From: Mycobacterium paraffinicum
Lineage (GTDB): Bacteria; Actinomycetota; Actinomycetes; Mycobacteriales; Mycobacteriaceae
Assembly: GCF_001907675.1 (NCBI RefSeq)
Contig: NZ_MPNT01000032.1
Span: 1 to 64,000 of the forward strand
Direction: 5' to 3'
Length of the DNA stretch: 64,000 bases
Within the stretch, counting starts at the first letter, position 1, and every line of letters starts with the position of its first letter. Positions 7,857 to 16,193 of this stretch are shown here, piece by piece. The translations under genes were made by a program, and so were the position numbers. Under the pieces are notes generated by a model, which was given only the letters and a program-made list of their open reading frames with translations, had not been told where the DNA came from and ran no database searches.

Positions 7857-9098
7857 ATGGCCGCGCAGCGGATGGCCGCCGTCGATGCGCAGTTCTATTG
7901 GATGTCGGCCAAGATCCCCAGTGACGAGTTCCTGCTCTACGCGTTCGACGGCGAGCCCGCGGACTACCCGGCGGCGGTCGAGCAGCTCCGCAGGAGGGCA
8001 GGCGCCGAGCCGGCGCTGACGGTGCGGGTCCGAGACGGCAGTCCGCTGACCTACCCACGGTGGGTGCCGGCGGCCGTCACGCCCGACTGGGTGGTCCGCC
8101 ATGACCTCGACGACCAGACGTGGGCCGGCTGCCTGGCGGCCGTCGTCGCCCTGGCCGGTGACCAACTGGACGTCCGCCGGATGCCCTGGCGGTTGCACGT
8201 CTTTACGCCGGTGCTGGGCCTCCCGGGCGTGGCCGGGTCCGGCTCCGTGGCGGTGTTGCAGGTCGCGCACGCGCTGGCCGACGGGGCGCGAGCAGCGGCC
8301 ATGGCGGGCTGGCTGTTCGGCCGGCCGGATCCGCTGCCCCCACTGCAACGCCTGCGGGCCGGGTTCCTGCCCTGGCGGGCCGCCCAGGCGGCGTGGGCCC
8401 ACCGCCGGCTGGTAACCGAGACCCGCGCCGGGCTGCTGTCCCCCCGGCCCGGTCCGCGGCCCCTGCTGCCGACGAACGCGCGCCCAGGCACGGTCCGCTC
8501 GGTGCGCACGCTGGTGCGGCACCGCAAGCAGTTGCGCGGCCCCACCGTCACCGTGGGCGCGCTGTCGGCGATCTCCACGGCGCTGTCCGACCTCGTGGGC
8601 CATGCCGCCGATACGCTGGGCGCCGAAGTTCCGATGGCCAAACCCGGTGTGGCGCACGCGCACAATCACTTCGGCAATGTCGTGGTGGGCCTGCACCCGA
8701 GGCTGGCGCTGCAGGCCCGCGCCGAACGGATCGCGACGGAGCTGGCCGATGGCCGGCGCCGCTTCGCGCATCCGGCGACCCGCTCCGCCGACCGGGCTTT
8801 CGCCGCGGTTCCCGCGCCGCTATTACGTTGGGGCATAGCACAATTCGACCCTGACATCCGTCCGACGCAGGTGTCCGGCAACACCGTCGTGTCCAGCGTC
8901 AACCGCGGGGCGGCCGACTTGACCTTCGGCGGCGCCCGGGTGGTGTTGACGGCGGGCTACCCGGCGCTGTCACCGGCGATGGGGCTGACGCACGGGGTGC
9001 ACGGCATCGGCGACACCATCGCGATCAGCGTGCACGCGGCCGAGACGGCCGTTCCCGACATCGACGCGTATCTGGAGTTGCTCGACGCGGCGCTGTAG
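7857..9098 (+). CDS. WS/DGAT-like (condensation-fold) acyltransferase homologue
   Basis: A 413-residue protein resembling wax ester synthase/diacylglycerol acyltransferases: it has the catalytic HxxxDG motif as HALADG (His138, Asp142), the N-terminal MAAVDAQFYWMS typical of the family (as in MSPxDxxFL), and a C-terminal segment with SSVNRGAADLTFGG. Family members transfer acyl groups from acyl-CoA to alcohols or glycerides; whether this divergent one does so is unknown. Its ATG abuts the stop of ephC, indicating translational coupling and a linked role, perhaps acylating a diol product. It corresponds to Rv1125, unassigned in H37Rv. Confidence 0.7.
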   Translation: MAAQRMAAVDAQFYWMSAKIPSDEFLLYAFDGEPADYPAAVEQLRRRAGAEPALTVRVRDGSPLTYPRWVPAAVTPDWVVRHDLDDQTWAGCLAAVVALAGDQLDVRRMPWRLHVFTPVLGLPGVAGSGSVAVLQVAHALADGARAAAMAGWLFGRPDPLPPLQRLRAGFLPWRAAQAAWAHRRLVTETRAGLLSPRPGPRPLLPTNARPGTVRSVRTLVRHRKQLRGPTVTVGALSAISTALSDLVGHAADTLGAEVPMAKPGVAHAHNHFGNVVVGLHPRLALQARAERIATELADGRRRFAHPATRSADRAFAAVPAPLLRWGIAQFDPDIRPTQVSGNTVVSSVNRGAADLTFGGARVVLTAGYPALSPAMGLTHGVHGIGDTIAISVHAAETAVPDIDAYLELLDAAL

Positions 9099-9713
9099 CT
9101 ACTGCGCGTCGCCGGATCGGGCCGCTTCCTCGCGCGTCAGGCCGACGGCGGAAATCAGCTCCTCGTGCAGCTCGAACCACACGGTGTGGTAGGAGTCGAT
9201 GAGCGGCCTGGTCAGCCAAGCGGTGTCCCCGTCACGCACTTTATTCAGTGCCGCAATCAATTTCGACGCGTAAGAGTTCAATCGTGGCAGCTGTGCGCCG
9301 ACTGAGTCGATGATCGGTAGCACGCGCGCGTGCACGTCATCGAGCCGCGCCAGCACCGCGGCATCGTACGCCGCGTCGTCGTGGGCGTTGGGAGTGCCGC
9401 GGGGGCCGCCCTTGAGCTGCCAATCGGTCAGCAGGGCTTTGAAGTCGGCGTTGACGGACCGAAAGTCGTCATAGGCGGCCGCGATCGCCGCACGGTCGAC
9501 GCCCCTGCGCTCCTCGTCGAGCAGCGCCGCGAGCCTGTCGCGCCCTCCGGGCGTGATTCGCACCGTCGCACCGTCGGCGAGCAGGCCCGCCGCGGTCAGC
9601 CGTTCGACGATCGTCGTGACGTCGGCAAGGTCGGTGTCCAAGGTGGCGGCCAGGTCGGCGGGACGCACTCGCCCTTTCAGCCGAACCGCCTGCAGCACTG
9701 CCAATTCGCTCAT
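9099..9713 (-). CDS. Winged-helix N-terminal domain protein coupled to ppdK
   Basis: A 204-residue protein whose first 65 residues read as a winged helix-turn-helix (LQAVRLKGRVRPADLAATL, then VTTIVERLTAAGLL and a wing), followed by an all-helical region with no recognised motif. It overlaps the end of ppdK by 4 bp (ATGA), so the pair is translated together; the same pairing is seen in H37Rv as Rv1126c-Rv1127c. It may regulate ppdK activity or expression, but this is inference from context. Its stop abuts the convergent acyltransferase-like gene. Confidence 0.7.
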   Translation of the reverse strand: MSELAVLQAVRLKGRVRPADLAATLDTDLADVTTIVERLTAAGLLADGATVRITPGGRDRLAALLDEERRGVDRAAIAAAYDDFRSVNADFKALLTDWQLKGGPRGTPNAHDDAAYDAAVLARLDDVHARVLPIIDSVGAQLPRLNSYASKLIAALNKVRDGDTAWLTRPLIDSYHTVWFELHEELISAVGLTREEAARSGDAQ

Positions 9714-11293
9714 GAGTCGGCCAGGCGCAGCGCGGTCAGCATGACGACCAGCGGGGTGGCCGAGACGACGTCGGTATGCCCGGTCTTCAGCGCCGCGGCC
9801 ACCGCGGCCTCGGTGTTGTCATCCAGCCGCACGTGCTCGCCAGCGGTGTGGGCGCGCAGCGGGCTGATCCGACGAGCGATGTCGGCGAGCTCGCGCAATT
9901 CGGGTGTGTCGTTCTCCGACCACGCGGACAGGCTTAGGTTACCCTCGCGCACTTCGCCTTTCGCGCCGTCGACGGTGATCGATCTACCGGCCAACGCGGC
10001 GGCCACCCCGGGGCCGCAACCCACCACCGCCACCCGCCCGAGTTCCCGGCTGACCACCGCCGCGTGGCTGGCGGCGCCGCCGATCTCGGTGACGATACCC
10101 TGCGCGGCCAGCATGCCCGAAACGTCTTCGGGCCTGGTGTGGTCGCGCACCAGGATCACCGACTCGCCACGTTCGGCGGCATCGAGCGCCGCGTCGACGT
10201 CGGTATAGGCCTTGCCCGACGCCACGCCCGGGCAGGCCGGCAACCCCCTGGCCAAAACCTTGGCCGCCAAGCGCGTTTCCGGTTGCAGCGCCGGCATCAG
10301 CAGGGTCTGCACGTGCGTCGGCGTCACGCGCCGCAGCGTCTCGGCGTCGTCGATCAGCCCCTCGTGCCGCAGTTGTAGCGCTAGGCGCACTGCGGCCTGC
10401 GCCGAACGTTCCGCGGCCCGAGTTTGGAGCAGCCACAGCTTGCCGTCTTCGACGGTGAATTCGATCTCCTGGATGTCGGACTCGAGCCGCTCCAATCTTC
10501 GTGCGGAGTCCATCAACTCGTCGTAGACAGCCGGCTGCTCGTCGCGAAGGGCGCTGACTGGTCCGACCTCGACCGATCCGGACACCACATCATCGCCCTG
10601 GCCTCCGGGTAGCCATTCGCCCAACGGCTCGTTGTCCCCGGTGATCGGGTTGCGTGAAATCAGCACTCCCGAACCTGAATTGGGGCCGTGATTGCCGAAT
10701 ACCATCGCTTGCACGACGACGGCCGTGCCGCTCTGGTCGTCGATACCGGAATGGGCGCGGTAGGCGACCGCGCGGGGTGAGTTCCACGAGGCGAACACCG
10801 CCTCGATTCCTGCGCGCAGCTGCGCGTAGGGGTCGGCGGGCACCGACTCGTGCTCGGCTACGCCGACGATGCGCCGATACATCCGGTCGAACCGCCGGCG
10901 GGTGTCGCGGGCGAACGCCGGGGAGCCGGCGGCTAGCGCCTGCTCGGCCTGATCGTTGATGCCGAGGTCAAGGATGGTGTCCATCATGCCCGGCATCGAC
11001 TGGGTGGCCCCGGAGCGCACGCTGACCAGCAGGGGATGCGGGGCCCGCCCGAACTTGCGTGAGGTCTGCGCTTCCAGCCAACTCATCCGGTCGAGCACGT
11101 CGTCCCAAATGGCGTCCATCGCGGCCCGGGGGTCGGCGAGGTACCGCAGGCCCACCTCCGTGGTGATGCAAAAGGCGGGCGGCACCGGCAGACCATGCCG
11201 GCGCATCACCTCGATGCCGTGGCCCTTGTTGCCCAACAGCTCCCGCGGGTGACTCGCTGTGCCGTCCAGCAACACCACGGATTGCCCGTCCAA
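9710..11293 (-). CDS. ppdK: Pyruvate, phosphate dikinase-like protein lacking the C-terminal PEP-binding domain
   Basis: About 527 residues: the ATP-grasp nucleotide-binding domain with SVRSGATQSMPGMMDTILDL, then the phosphohistidine domain with GGAASHAAVVSRELG, the His being the phosphorylated one. The protein ends about 75 residues after that His, so the C-terminal PEP/pyruvate barrel of full PPDK (about 870 residues) is absent, as I recall for H37Rv PpdK (490 residues). Complete PEP-pyruvate interconversion therefore cannot be assumed; it may phosphorylate another partner. TTG 11293 is used because conserved residues start at once; the frame stays open to 11377 and GTG 11278 is also possible. 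Co-translated with the downstream winged-helix gene. Confidence 0.85.
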   Translation of the reverse strand: MDGQSVVLLDGTASHPRELLGNKGHGIEVMRRHGLPVPPAFCITTEVGLRYLADPRAAMDAIWDDVLDRMSWLEAQTSRKFGRAPHPLLVSVRSGATQSMPGMMDTILDLGINDQAEQALAAGSPAFARDTRRRFDRMYRRIVGVAEHESVPADPYAQLRAGIEAVFASWNSPRAVAYRAHSGIDDQSGTAVVVQAMVFGNHGPNSGSGVLISRNPITGDNEPLGEWLPGGQGDDVVSGSVEVGPVSALRDEQPAVYDELMDSARRLERLESDIQEIEFTVEDGKLWLLQTRAAERSAQAAVRLALQLRHEGLIDDAETLRRVTPTHVQTLLMPALQPETRLAAKVLARGLPACPGVASGKAYTDVDAALDAAERGESVILVRDHTRPEDVSGMLAAQGIVTEIGGAASHAAVVSRELGRVAVVGCGPGVAAALAGRSITVDGAKGEVREGNLSLSAWSENDTPELRELADIARRISPLRAHTAGEHVRLDDNTEAAVAAALKTGHTDVVSATPLVVMLTALRLADS

Positions 11294-11472
11294 AGCGGTC
11301 CCAGACGCGTCACGGCGGGCACCGCGTGCGATACGAGCCGTGGTGCACCCCCTGGTGATCAGCTGTCGAGAGGCCAACGTGGGAACGTCCGCAATGTTCC
11401 CACATGGGTCGACGGAGTTAGCTGCTCGGCGGTCCTGTCATCCGATCCGCCCCATGATCTAGGTTTGCAGGT

Positions 11473-11982
11473 ATGACTCCCTACGATGTCGGGTTACTCA
11501 TCCTACGGCTGGTACTGGGCGTGACGTTGGCCGCGCACGGTTACAACAAGTTCTTCGGTGGTGGCCGAATCCCGGGCACCGCGCGGTGGTTCGAGAGCAT
11601 CGGCATGAAGCCGGGCAAGTTCCACGCCACCGTGGCGGCCACGACGGAGATGGCCGCCGGGCTGGGCCTGGCCGCCGGGCTGCTGACACCGATCCCGGCG
11701 GCGGGCTTCGTGTCGTTGATGCTGGTGGCAGCGTGGACGGTGCACCGGGCCAACGGATTTTTCATCGTCAAGGAGGGCTGGGAATACAACCTGGTCCTGG
11801 CGGTCAGCGCCATCGCCGTGGCCACCCTGGGCGCCGGCAGGTTCAGCCTGGACTACGTCGTGTTCGGGCACAACTGGATGGACGGCTGGCGTGGCCTGCT
11901 CATCTCGTTGGTGCTCGGCCTCGCCGGTGCGATCGGTCAGCTGGTGATCTTCTACCGGCCGCCGGCGAAGCAGGCCGGTTAG
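11473..11982 (+). CDS. DoxX-family membrane protein
   Basis: A 169-residue integral membrane protein with four hydrophobic segments and the DoxX signature: RLVLGVTLAAHGYNKFFGGG in the first helix region, then GRIPGTARWFESIGM, TEMAAGLGLAAGLLTPI, and LDYVVFG near the end. DoxX proteins take part in redox and thiol homeostasis at the membrane; in M. tuberculosis one partners superoxide dismutase, but no such partner is nearby. The reading starts at ATG 11473 with TAGGTTTGCAGGT just upstream. The gene stands alone, divergent from ppdK. Confidence 0.88.
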   Translation: MTPYDVGLLILRLVLGVTLAAHGYNKFFGGGRIPGTARWFESIGMKPGKFHATVAATTEMAAGLGLAAGLLTPIPAAGFVSLMLVAAWTVHRANGFFIVKEGWEYNLVLAVSAIAVATLGAGRFSLDYVVFGHNWMDGWRGLLISLVLGLAGAIGQLVIFYRPPAKQAG

Positions 11983-12016
11983 CCAGGGGCCGTCCGCCGT
12001 TATCGCGGAGTCGGTG

Positions 12017-12601
12017 ATGCGCCGCATAGGTCGGGCTGAGGCGGTTGTCCGTGCGCTGGGTGCCGTCGCAGCCTCGTCATCCGTGGCGATTTGTCTCCTC
12101 GCCGCGCCGGCACTTGCGCCGCCCGCGACGGCCGATCCTCGTGAATTCCCGGATTTGAGCGGGTACCACGCCGTCAACGGGGACGAGTACCGAACGTACG
12201 CGACCTACGGAATTCAAGGCGTGCAATTCGCCACCCCGGGCGGCTATCGGTGCCGCATGAGCACGAACTTCAAGGCGTCACGGCAAATGATGGATTGCTG
12301 GGGCGTGCTTCCCGGGACCACAAGAAATCATGTCGGGCTCGTCACGCAATCGAAACAGACGATGGCCGCTGCATTCTCCGACGTAGACCTGTCCACCATG
12401 GAGACATACGACTTCGGCCCCGCCGAGGGCCCCGCAGGAAACATCGACCCCAAGGACTACAAACCGTTGGCGCCACAGGACAAGCTGAGCTACGCCGGCT
12501 TCACCTGCGGAGTGGATCCTATCACGACAGCCTGCCAACAAGACGACCCATCCACCCGGCACGGATTCGTCCTCTCGTCGCTGGGTAGCTGGACCTTTTA
12601 G
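12017..12601 (+). CDS. Secreted protein of unknown function
   Basis: A 194-residue protein with an N-terminal signal peptide (basic MRRIGRAEAVVRALG, hydrophobic SSSVAICLLAAPALA, probable cleavage after ATADP-region Ala). The mature part has conserved-looking Cys residues in YRCRMSTNF, MMDCWGVLPG, FTCGVDP and TACQQDD, i.e. probably two disulphides, a pattern seen in many exported mycobacterial proteins. ATG 12017 was chosen over GTG 12014. The last 80 bp overlap the convergent membrane-protein gene. No enzymatic motif is recognised. Confidence 0.7.
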   Translation: MRRIGRAEAVVRALGAVAASSSVAICLLAAPALAPPATADPREFPDLSGYHAVNGDEYRTYATYGIQGVQFATPGGYRCRMSTNFKASRQMMDCWGVLPGTTRNHVGLVTQSKQTMAAAFSDVDLSTMETYDFGPAEGPAGNIDPKDYKPLAPQDKLSYAGFTCGVDPITTACQQDDPSTRHGFVLSSLGSWTF

Positions 12602-13196
12602 GCTGCGACTCAAGCTCACCACCGAACGCGGGGTAGCTGAGGCGGCGCGCGGTGCCGTTCAACGCCCGCAGGGGCGGGCAAGCAGTCGAGCGCTCGAGCT
12701 GATCAGGTTTGCTGAAAGCGTTTCTCGTCTTGACGACCGAGAGCACGGCGCACACCACGAGCACACCGGTGGCCGCGGCTTCGGCGATCAGAGCACGCGA
12801 GTTGAGCACCTCCCGGTCGGGGATCAGTGCTATGCCCAATTCGCGTTTGGCATCGCCGGCCAACATCGCCGGATACGCCAAACACAAGACAGCGCTGACG
12901 AATGCGACGACGGCGGATCCGCACGCGACGAGCCCGAGCAGCCGCACTCGGCTCGCTCCAAGCAGCGCACCGGCGGCGGCGATCGAGGCGATCACCACGA
13001 CCCAGCCCGGCACGCCGCTGACCAGGCCGGCGAACAGCCCGCCGTAGTGTTGGCCATACTCGCCGATGTAGATGCCCAGGCCGTTCCAACGAATGGGCAA
13101 GCCCAATTTGCTCGTATCGACCCACGGCGAGAGGGTCAGTGCGGCTGACGCGATGGCCGCCACGACGGCCACTGCATCGATTGCCTTAACCCGCAC
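12522..13196 (-). CDS. Four-helix membrane protein
   Basis: About 224 residues with four predicted membrane helices: AIDAVAVVAAIASAALTL, FAGLVSGVPGWVVVIASIAA, LLGLVACGSAVVAFVSAVLCL and ALIAEAAATGVLVVCAVLSV. A hydrophilic, basic C-terminal tail of about 50 residues overlaps the neighbouring secreted-protein gene. GTG 13196 (MRVKAIDAV) places the first helix directly after the start; the frame extends further upstream but with low-complexity Arg/Pro-rich sequence. The family is not recognised. The tail may be an unselected read-through, since its composition differs from the body. Confidence 0.5.
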   Translation of the reverse strand: MRVKAIDAVAVVAAIASAALTLSPWVDTSKLGLPIRWNGLGIYIGEYGQHYGGLFAGLVSGVPGWVVVIASIAAAGALLGASRVRLLGLVACGSAVVAFVSAVLCLAYPAMLAGDAKRELGIALIPDREVLNSRALIAEAAATGVLVVCAVLSVVKTRNAFSKPDQLERSTACPPLRALNGTARRLSYPAFGGELESQPKRSSYPATRGRIRAGWMGRLVGRLS

Positions 13197-13445
13197 TCGG
13201 CCTCTCCTCGGCTTGCCCGTCGGCCGAGGAACTCGGTCAACGCAATCCAAATGTACGGGGCTGCTGGGTTGACGACGATCCCCCGTCGTGCCCTGTTCGG
13301 GTCGCAGCGCCTCGTTGTCGACCAGTTGGCCGTGTGTGCCGATCTCGGCGTCGTTTGTTCGTGAATCCTGGCGGCGGCGTCCGCTTTCGCAGTCGAGTGT
13401 TTGCGAGTGTCGGCTTCGCGGCTTCCGCGAGCGGTGGCCCGGTCA

Positions 13446-13465
13446 GTGCCACCGCTCGGTGGCAC
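13446..13465. terminator. Short perfect hairpin
   Basis: GTGCCACCG and CGGTGGCAC form a 9-bp perfect inverted repeat with almost no loop inside the gap between the membrane-protein gene and the TetR gene (13197-13535). It may isolate the TetR operon from upstream transcription. The rest of that gap contains no convincing gene. A segment at 13322-13382 has an inverted, imperfect relative at 15841-15899. Confidence 0.35.
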
Positions 13466-13517
13466 GCAGTACAGGCCGAAGCACCGCCTAACGCGCGCGC
13501 TTTCGTCAACTGATCAA

Positions 13518-13532
13518 CTGATCTAATATCAG
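13518..13532. promoter_or_regulatory. Palindromic operator overlapping the -10 of the TetR-GT-atpE2 operon
   Basis: CTGATctaatATCAG is an inverted repeat with 5-bp arms ending 3 bp before the TetR ATG. It contains a TAATAT -10-like hexamer and is preceded by a direct repeat CAACTGATCAACTGAT. The position would let the TetR product block its own promoter, and the mRNA would be leaderless or nearly so. The site is seen directly; binding is inferred. Confidence 0.5.
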
Positions 13533-13535
13533 AGT

Positions 13536-14165
13536 ATGCGATCAGATCTGAAGAAGCCGCCGACCTTCACCCAGTCGGCGCGACGGGCGCAGATTGTGGC
13601 CGCCGCGATCGAGGTGATCGCCGAGATCGGATGGGCCCAGACCTCGATCCGCAAGATCGCCGATCGGGTCGGGGTCGCGATGAGTGCGGTGCTGTATCAC
13701 TTCGGCACCAAGGACAATTTGGTCGAGGCGATCGTCGAGGAGATGTACCGCACGGCACTGTCGGTCGTCGTACCCGCCGTCGATGCGGAGTCAACCGCGG
13801 CCAACAAGCTGGCCGCCTACATCAGGAGCAGCGTCGGGTACTTCGACGTCCACCGTTCGCACCTGGCGGCCCTCACGCAGCTCGCTACGACCTACCAGCT
13901 GGCAGACGGGCGCCGTTTTGAGGAGCTCGGACTGACACCTGAACTGAAACAGGACCTGGCCGTCTTGGATCCGACGGCGATCCTGACTGCGGGGCGACAG
14001 GATCAGGAATTCGGCGATTTTCCGGTCGCGTCGACGGCAGTCGCCCTCCGCGGCTCGGTCTATGCCGCGGTGGAAAAGATTCTGAGCGAACCCGGCTTTG
14101 ACGCTCGTGCTTACGGTGAGGACCTGGTCGCCATCTTCGGTCGTGTCGTGGCGGTGAACCGATGA
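13536..14165 (+). CDS. TetR-family regulator of the glycosyltransferase-AtpE2 operon
   Basis: A 209-residue TetR-type repressor. The N-terminal helix-turn-helix covers about residues 15-60 (RAQIVAAAIEVIAEIGWAQT, then SIRKIADRVGVAMSAVLYHF and TKDNLVEAI); the C-terminal ligand domain is divergent, so the inducer cannot be read from the sequence. Its last 4 bp (ATGA) overlap the glycosyltransferase start and a third gene follows after 11 bp, so all three form one operon. It most likely represses its own operon through the palindrome immediately upstream of its ATG. Confidence 0.85.
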   Translation: MRSDLKKPPTFTQSARRAQIVAAAIEVIAEIGWAQTSIRKIADRVGVAMSAVLYHFGTKDNLVEAIVEEMYRTALSVVVPAVDAESTAANKLAAYIRSSVGYFDVHRSHLAALTQLATTYQLADGRRFEELGLTPELKQDLAVLDPTAILTAGRQDQEFGDFPVASTAVALRGSVYAAVEKILSEPGFDARAYGEDLVAIFGRVVAVNR

Positions 14166-15406
14166 GCCGGGTGGTCATCATCGCGGTTGGTAGCCGCGGC
14201 GATGTCGCTCCTCTAACCGGGGTGGGCGTGGCGCTGCAGCAGAGCGGACACGAGGTCGCCATAGCCGCCTACACGCCCTTCGGGAACATGATTTCCGGCT
14301 GCGGTTTGGGGTTTCGCAATCTCCCAGCTGATCTGCAGCTTGGCGCCGATGGCGCCGAGGTATCACCGGCGCAAGGCTTGGCAGCATTCGCCTCACCCAA
14401 GGGCATGCGCGCCCTGGGCAACGACATCCTCACTGCGCTCGCCGATGAACCCGCAGACATCCTGTTGCTCTCGCCGTTCGCCGAAATGGTCGGACACCCG
14501 CTGGCCGAAGCCAAAGCTATTCCCTCTCTTGGAGTCCGGTTGCAGCCGTTATCAGCGACAGCGCAGTGCCCGCCGTCGATTATGGGTGCCTGGTCGGTCG
14601 GGTCGTTCGGAAATCGTGCCGCCGCTAACGCAAGCACGTGGCTGCTCGACCGCGTTTACGGCGGCGTGGTCGCGGAATTCCGCCGCCAGCTCAGGCTGCC
14701 GCGCACGTCGGCCCGGCGTCTGCGCCGACAACGCACCGCTGCGCAATGGACTGTCCTGCATGGGTATTCTCCCTTGGTTGCGCCCCGCCCTACGGACTGG
14801 CGCCCAGGACTAGAGGTCACTGGGTACTGGTGGCCGGCGAGCAGCGGCGTCTGGGAGCCATCTGCTGTTCTCACCGATTTCTTGGCTGCCGGTCCGGCAC
14901 CGGTGTTCGTCGGGTTCGGCAGCATAATGACCACCCCGGCGCGGGCGCAGCAGCTTTCCGAGACCATCCGCTGCGCCGCCCAACGGGCCGATGTTCGGGT
15001 CATCGTGCAAGCCGGCTGGACCAATCTGCATGTCGCCGATGACCACATGTTGACCATCGGCGAAGCCCCACACGACTGGCTATTTCCTCGGGTCGCAGCC
15101 GTGGCGCACCACTGCGGCGCGGGAACCACTGCGGCAGGTATTCGCACCGGAGTGCCCACCATCGCCTTACCCGGCTACGGTGACGGCCCGTTCTGGGCCC
15201 GGCGCATCACCGAACTCGGAATCTGCGCGGCGACTATCAACCAACGCAAACTCACCTCTGAACGCCTTGCCGAGGCCATGCGCGTCGCCGTCAACGATCA
15301 CAACCTGCGAGATAACGCCCGCCATATCAGCGGTCTCATAGGCGCCGAAGACGGCGCTTCGCAAGTCGTTTCGTCCGTCAACTGCCTGATCCAACAAGCC
15401 GCTTAG
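14162..15406 (+). CDS. GT1-family glycosyltransferase (sterol/macrolide/glycopeptidolipid type)
   Basis: A 414-residue GT-B fold enzyme: the N-terminal VGSRGDVAPLTGVGVALQQS acceptor-domain motif is typical of UDP-glucose:sterol, vancomycin-type and mycobacterial glycopeptidolipid transferases; PVFVGFGSI and HHCGAGTTAAGIRTGVPTIA form the nucleotide-sugar site, followed by GDGPFWARRITELG. It transfers a sugar to a hydrophobic acceptor in the cytoplasm. No glycopeptidolipid synthesis genes are nearby, and it lies between a TetR gene (4-bp overlap) and an atpE paralogue, which points towards modification of a toxic small molecule rather than cell-wall lipid. The acceptor is unknown. Confidence 0.85.
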   Translation: MSRVVIIAVGSRGDVAPLTGVGVALQQSGHEVAIAAYTPFGNMISGCGLGFRNLPADLQLGADGAEVSPAQGLAAFASPKGMRALGNDILTALADEPADILLLSPFAEMVGHPLAEAKAIPSLGVRLQPLSATAQCPPSIMGAWSVGSFGNRAAANASTWLLDRVYGGVVAEFRRQLRLPRTSARRLRRQRTAAQWTVLHGYSPLVAPRPTDWRPGLEVTGYWWPASSGVWEPSAVLTDFLAAGPAPVFVGFGSIMTTPARAQQLSETIRCAAQRADVRVIVQAGWTNLHVADDHMLTIGEAPHDWLFPRVAAVAHHCGAGTTAAGIRTGVPTIALPGYGDGPFWARRITELGICAATINQRKLTSERLAEAMRVAVNDHNLRDNARHISGLIGAEDGASQVVSSVNCLIQQAA

Positions 15407-15414
15407 AGGAGTAA

Positions 15415-15684
<270 letters not shown>

Positions 15685-16193
15685 TCCGTCGTTGGCAGGA
15701 TCGCGGCCCTCCAGAGTGGAGTTATTCGCTGCGATCCGCCGAGACGCCCGCAGCGGCATGTCCGACCGCGAACTGCCGTGATCAAAGCGACACCAAGTGA
15801 CGTCAACATTCGCCAACAGATGGCACCGGCCAATCATGGCGCTGACGCCAGAATCCACAAACAAACGACGTCACACATTCCGATCAACGCCAACCAGTCT
15901 GACGCGATCTCGCCCGCCGCCGAATCGGGCCGCAAATTAACGCCCTGCCTCGCGAGTGTTGCCGAAAGCGGTGGAGTAGTAGACCTTGTCTTCACTGTGT
16001 GCTCTCGCAGAGCGAGCCCTACTCCTGAAGAGCCCCAAGGCGTCTCCTTCACGACGGTGATGTCGGGCTGCCGGCAATTTCGACGTTACATCCAACTCGT
16101 TGTCCGAGCTAATCCCTGTCTGATTCCCGGCTGGCCGGCGAAGTTAGCTTGGTGCCGCTGAAAGGGAAGTGGCACATGCGTTTCCGCCAGGTC
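15685..16193. other. Gene-free stretch after the atpE2 operon
   Basis: About 510 bp with no convincing gene. Open frames on both strands lack ribosome sites and mycobacterial codon bias. The segment 15841-15899 is an imperfect inverted relative of 13322-13382 (26 of 32 bases match in the best part), so related short sequences bracket the operon. It may be the residue of an old insertion or of a decayed gene. Confidence 0.4.

Noticed and set aside
15778..16161. 127-residue plus-strand frame and a 72-residue minus-strand frame in the gap after atpE2
   Set aside because: No ribosome site, no codon bias and no family resemblance; kept only as part of the note on inverted flanking segments.
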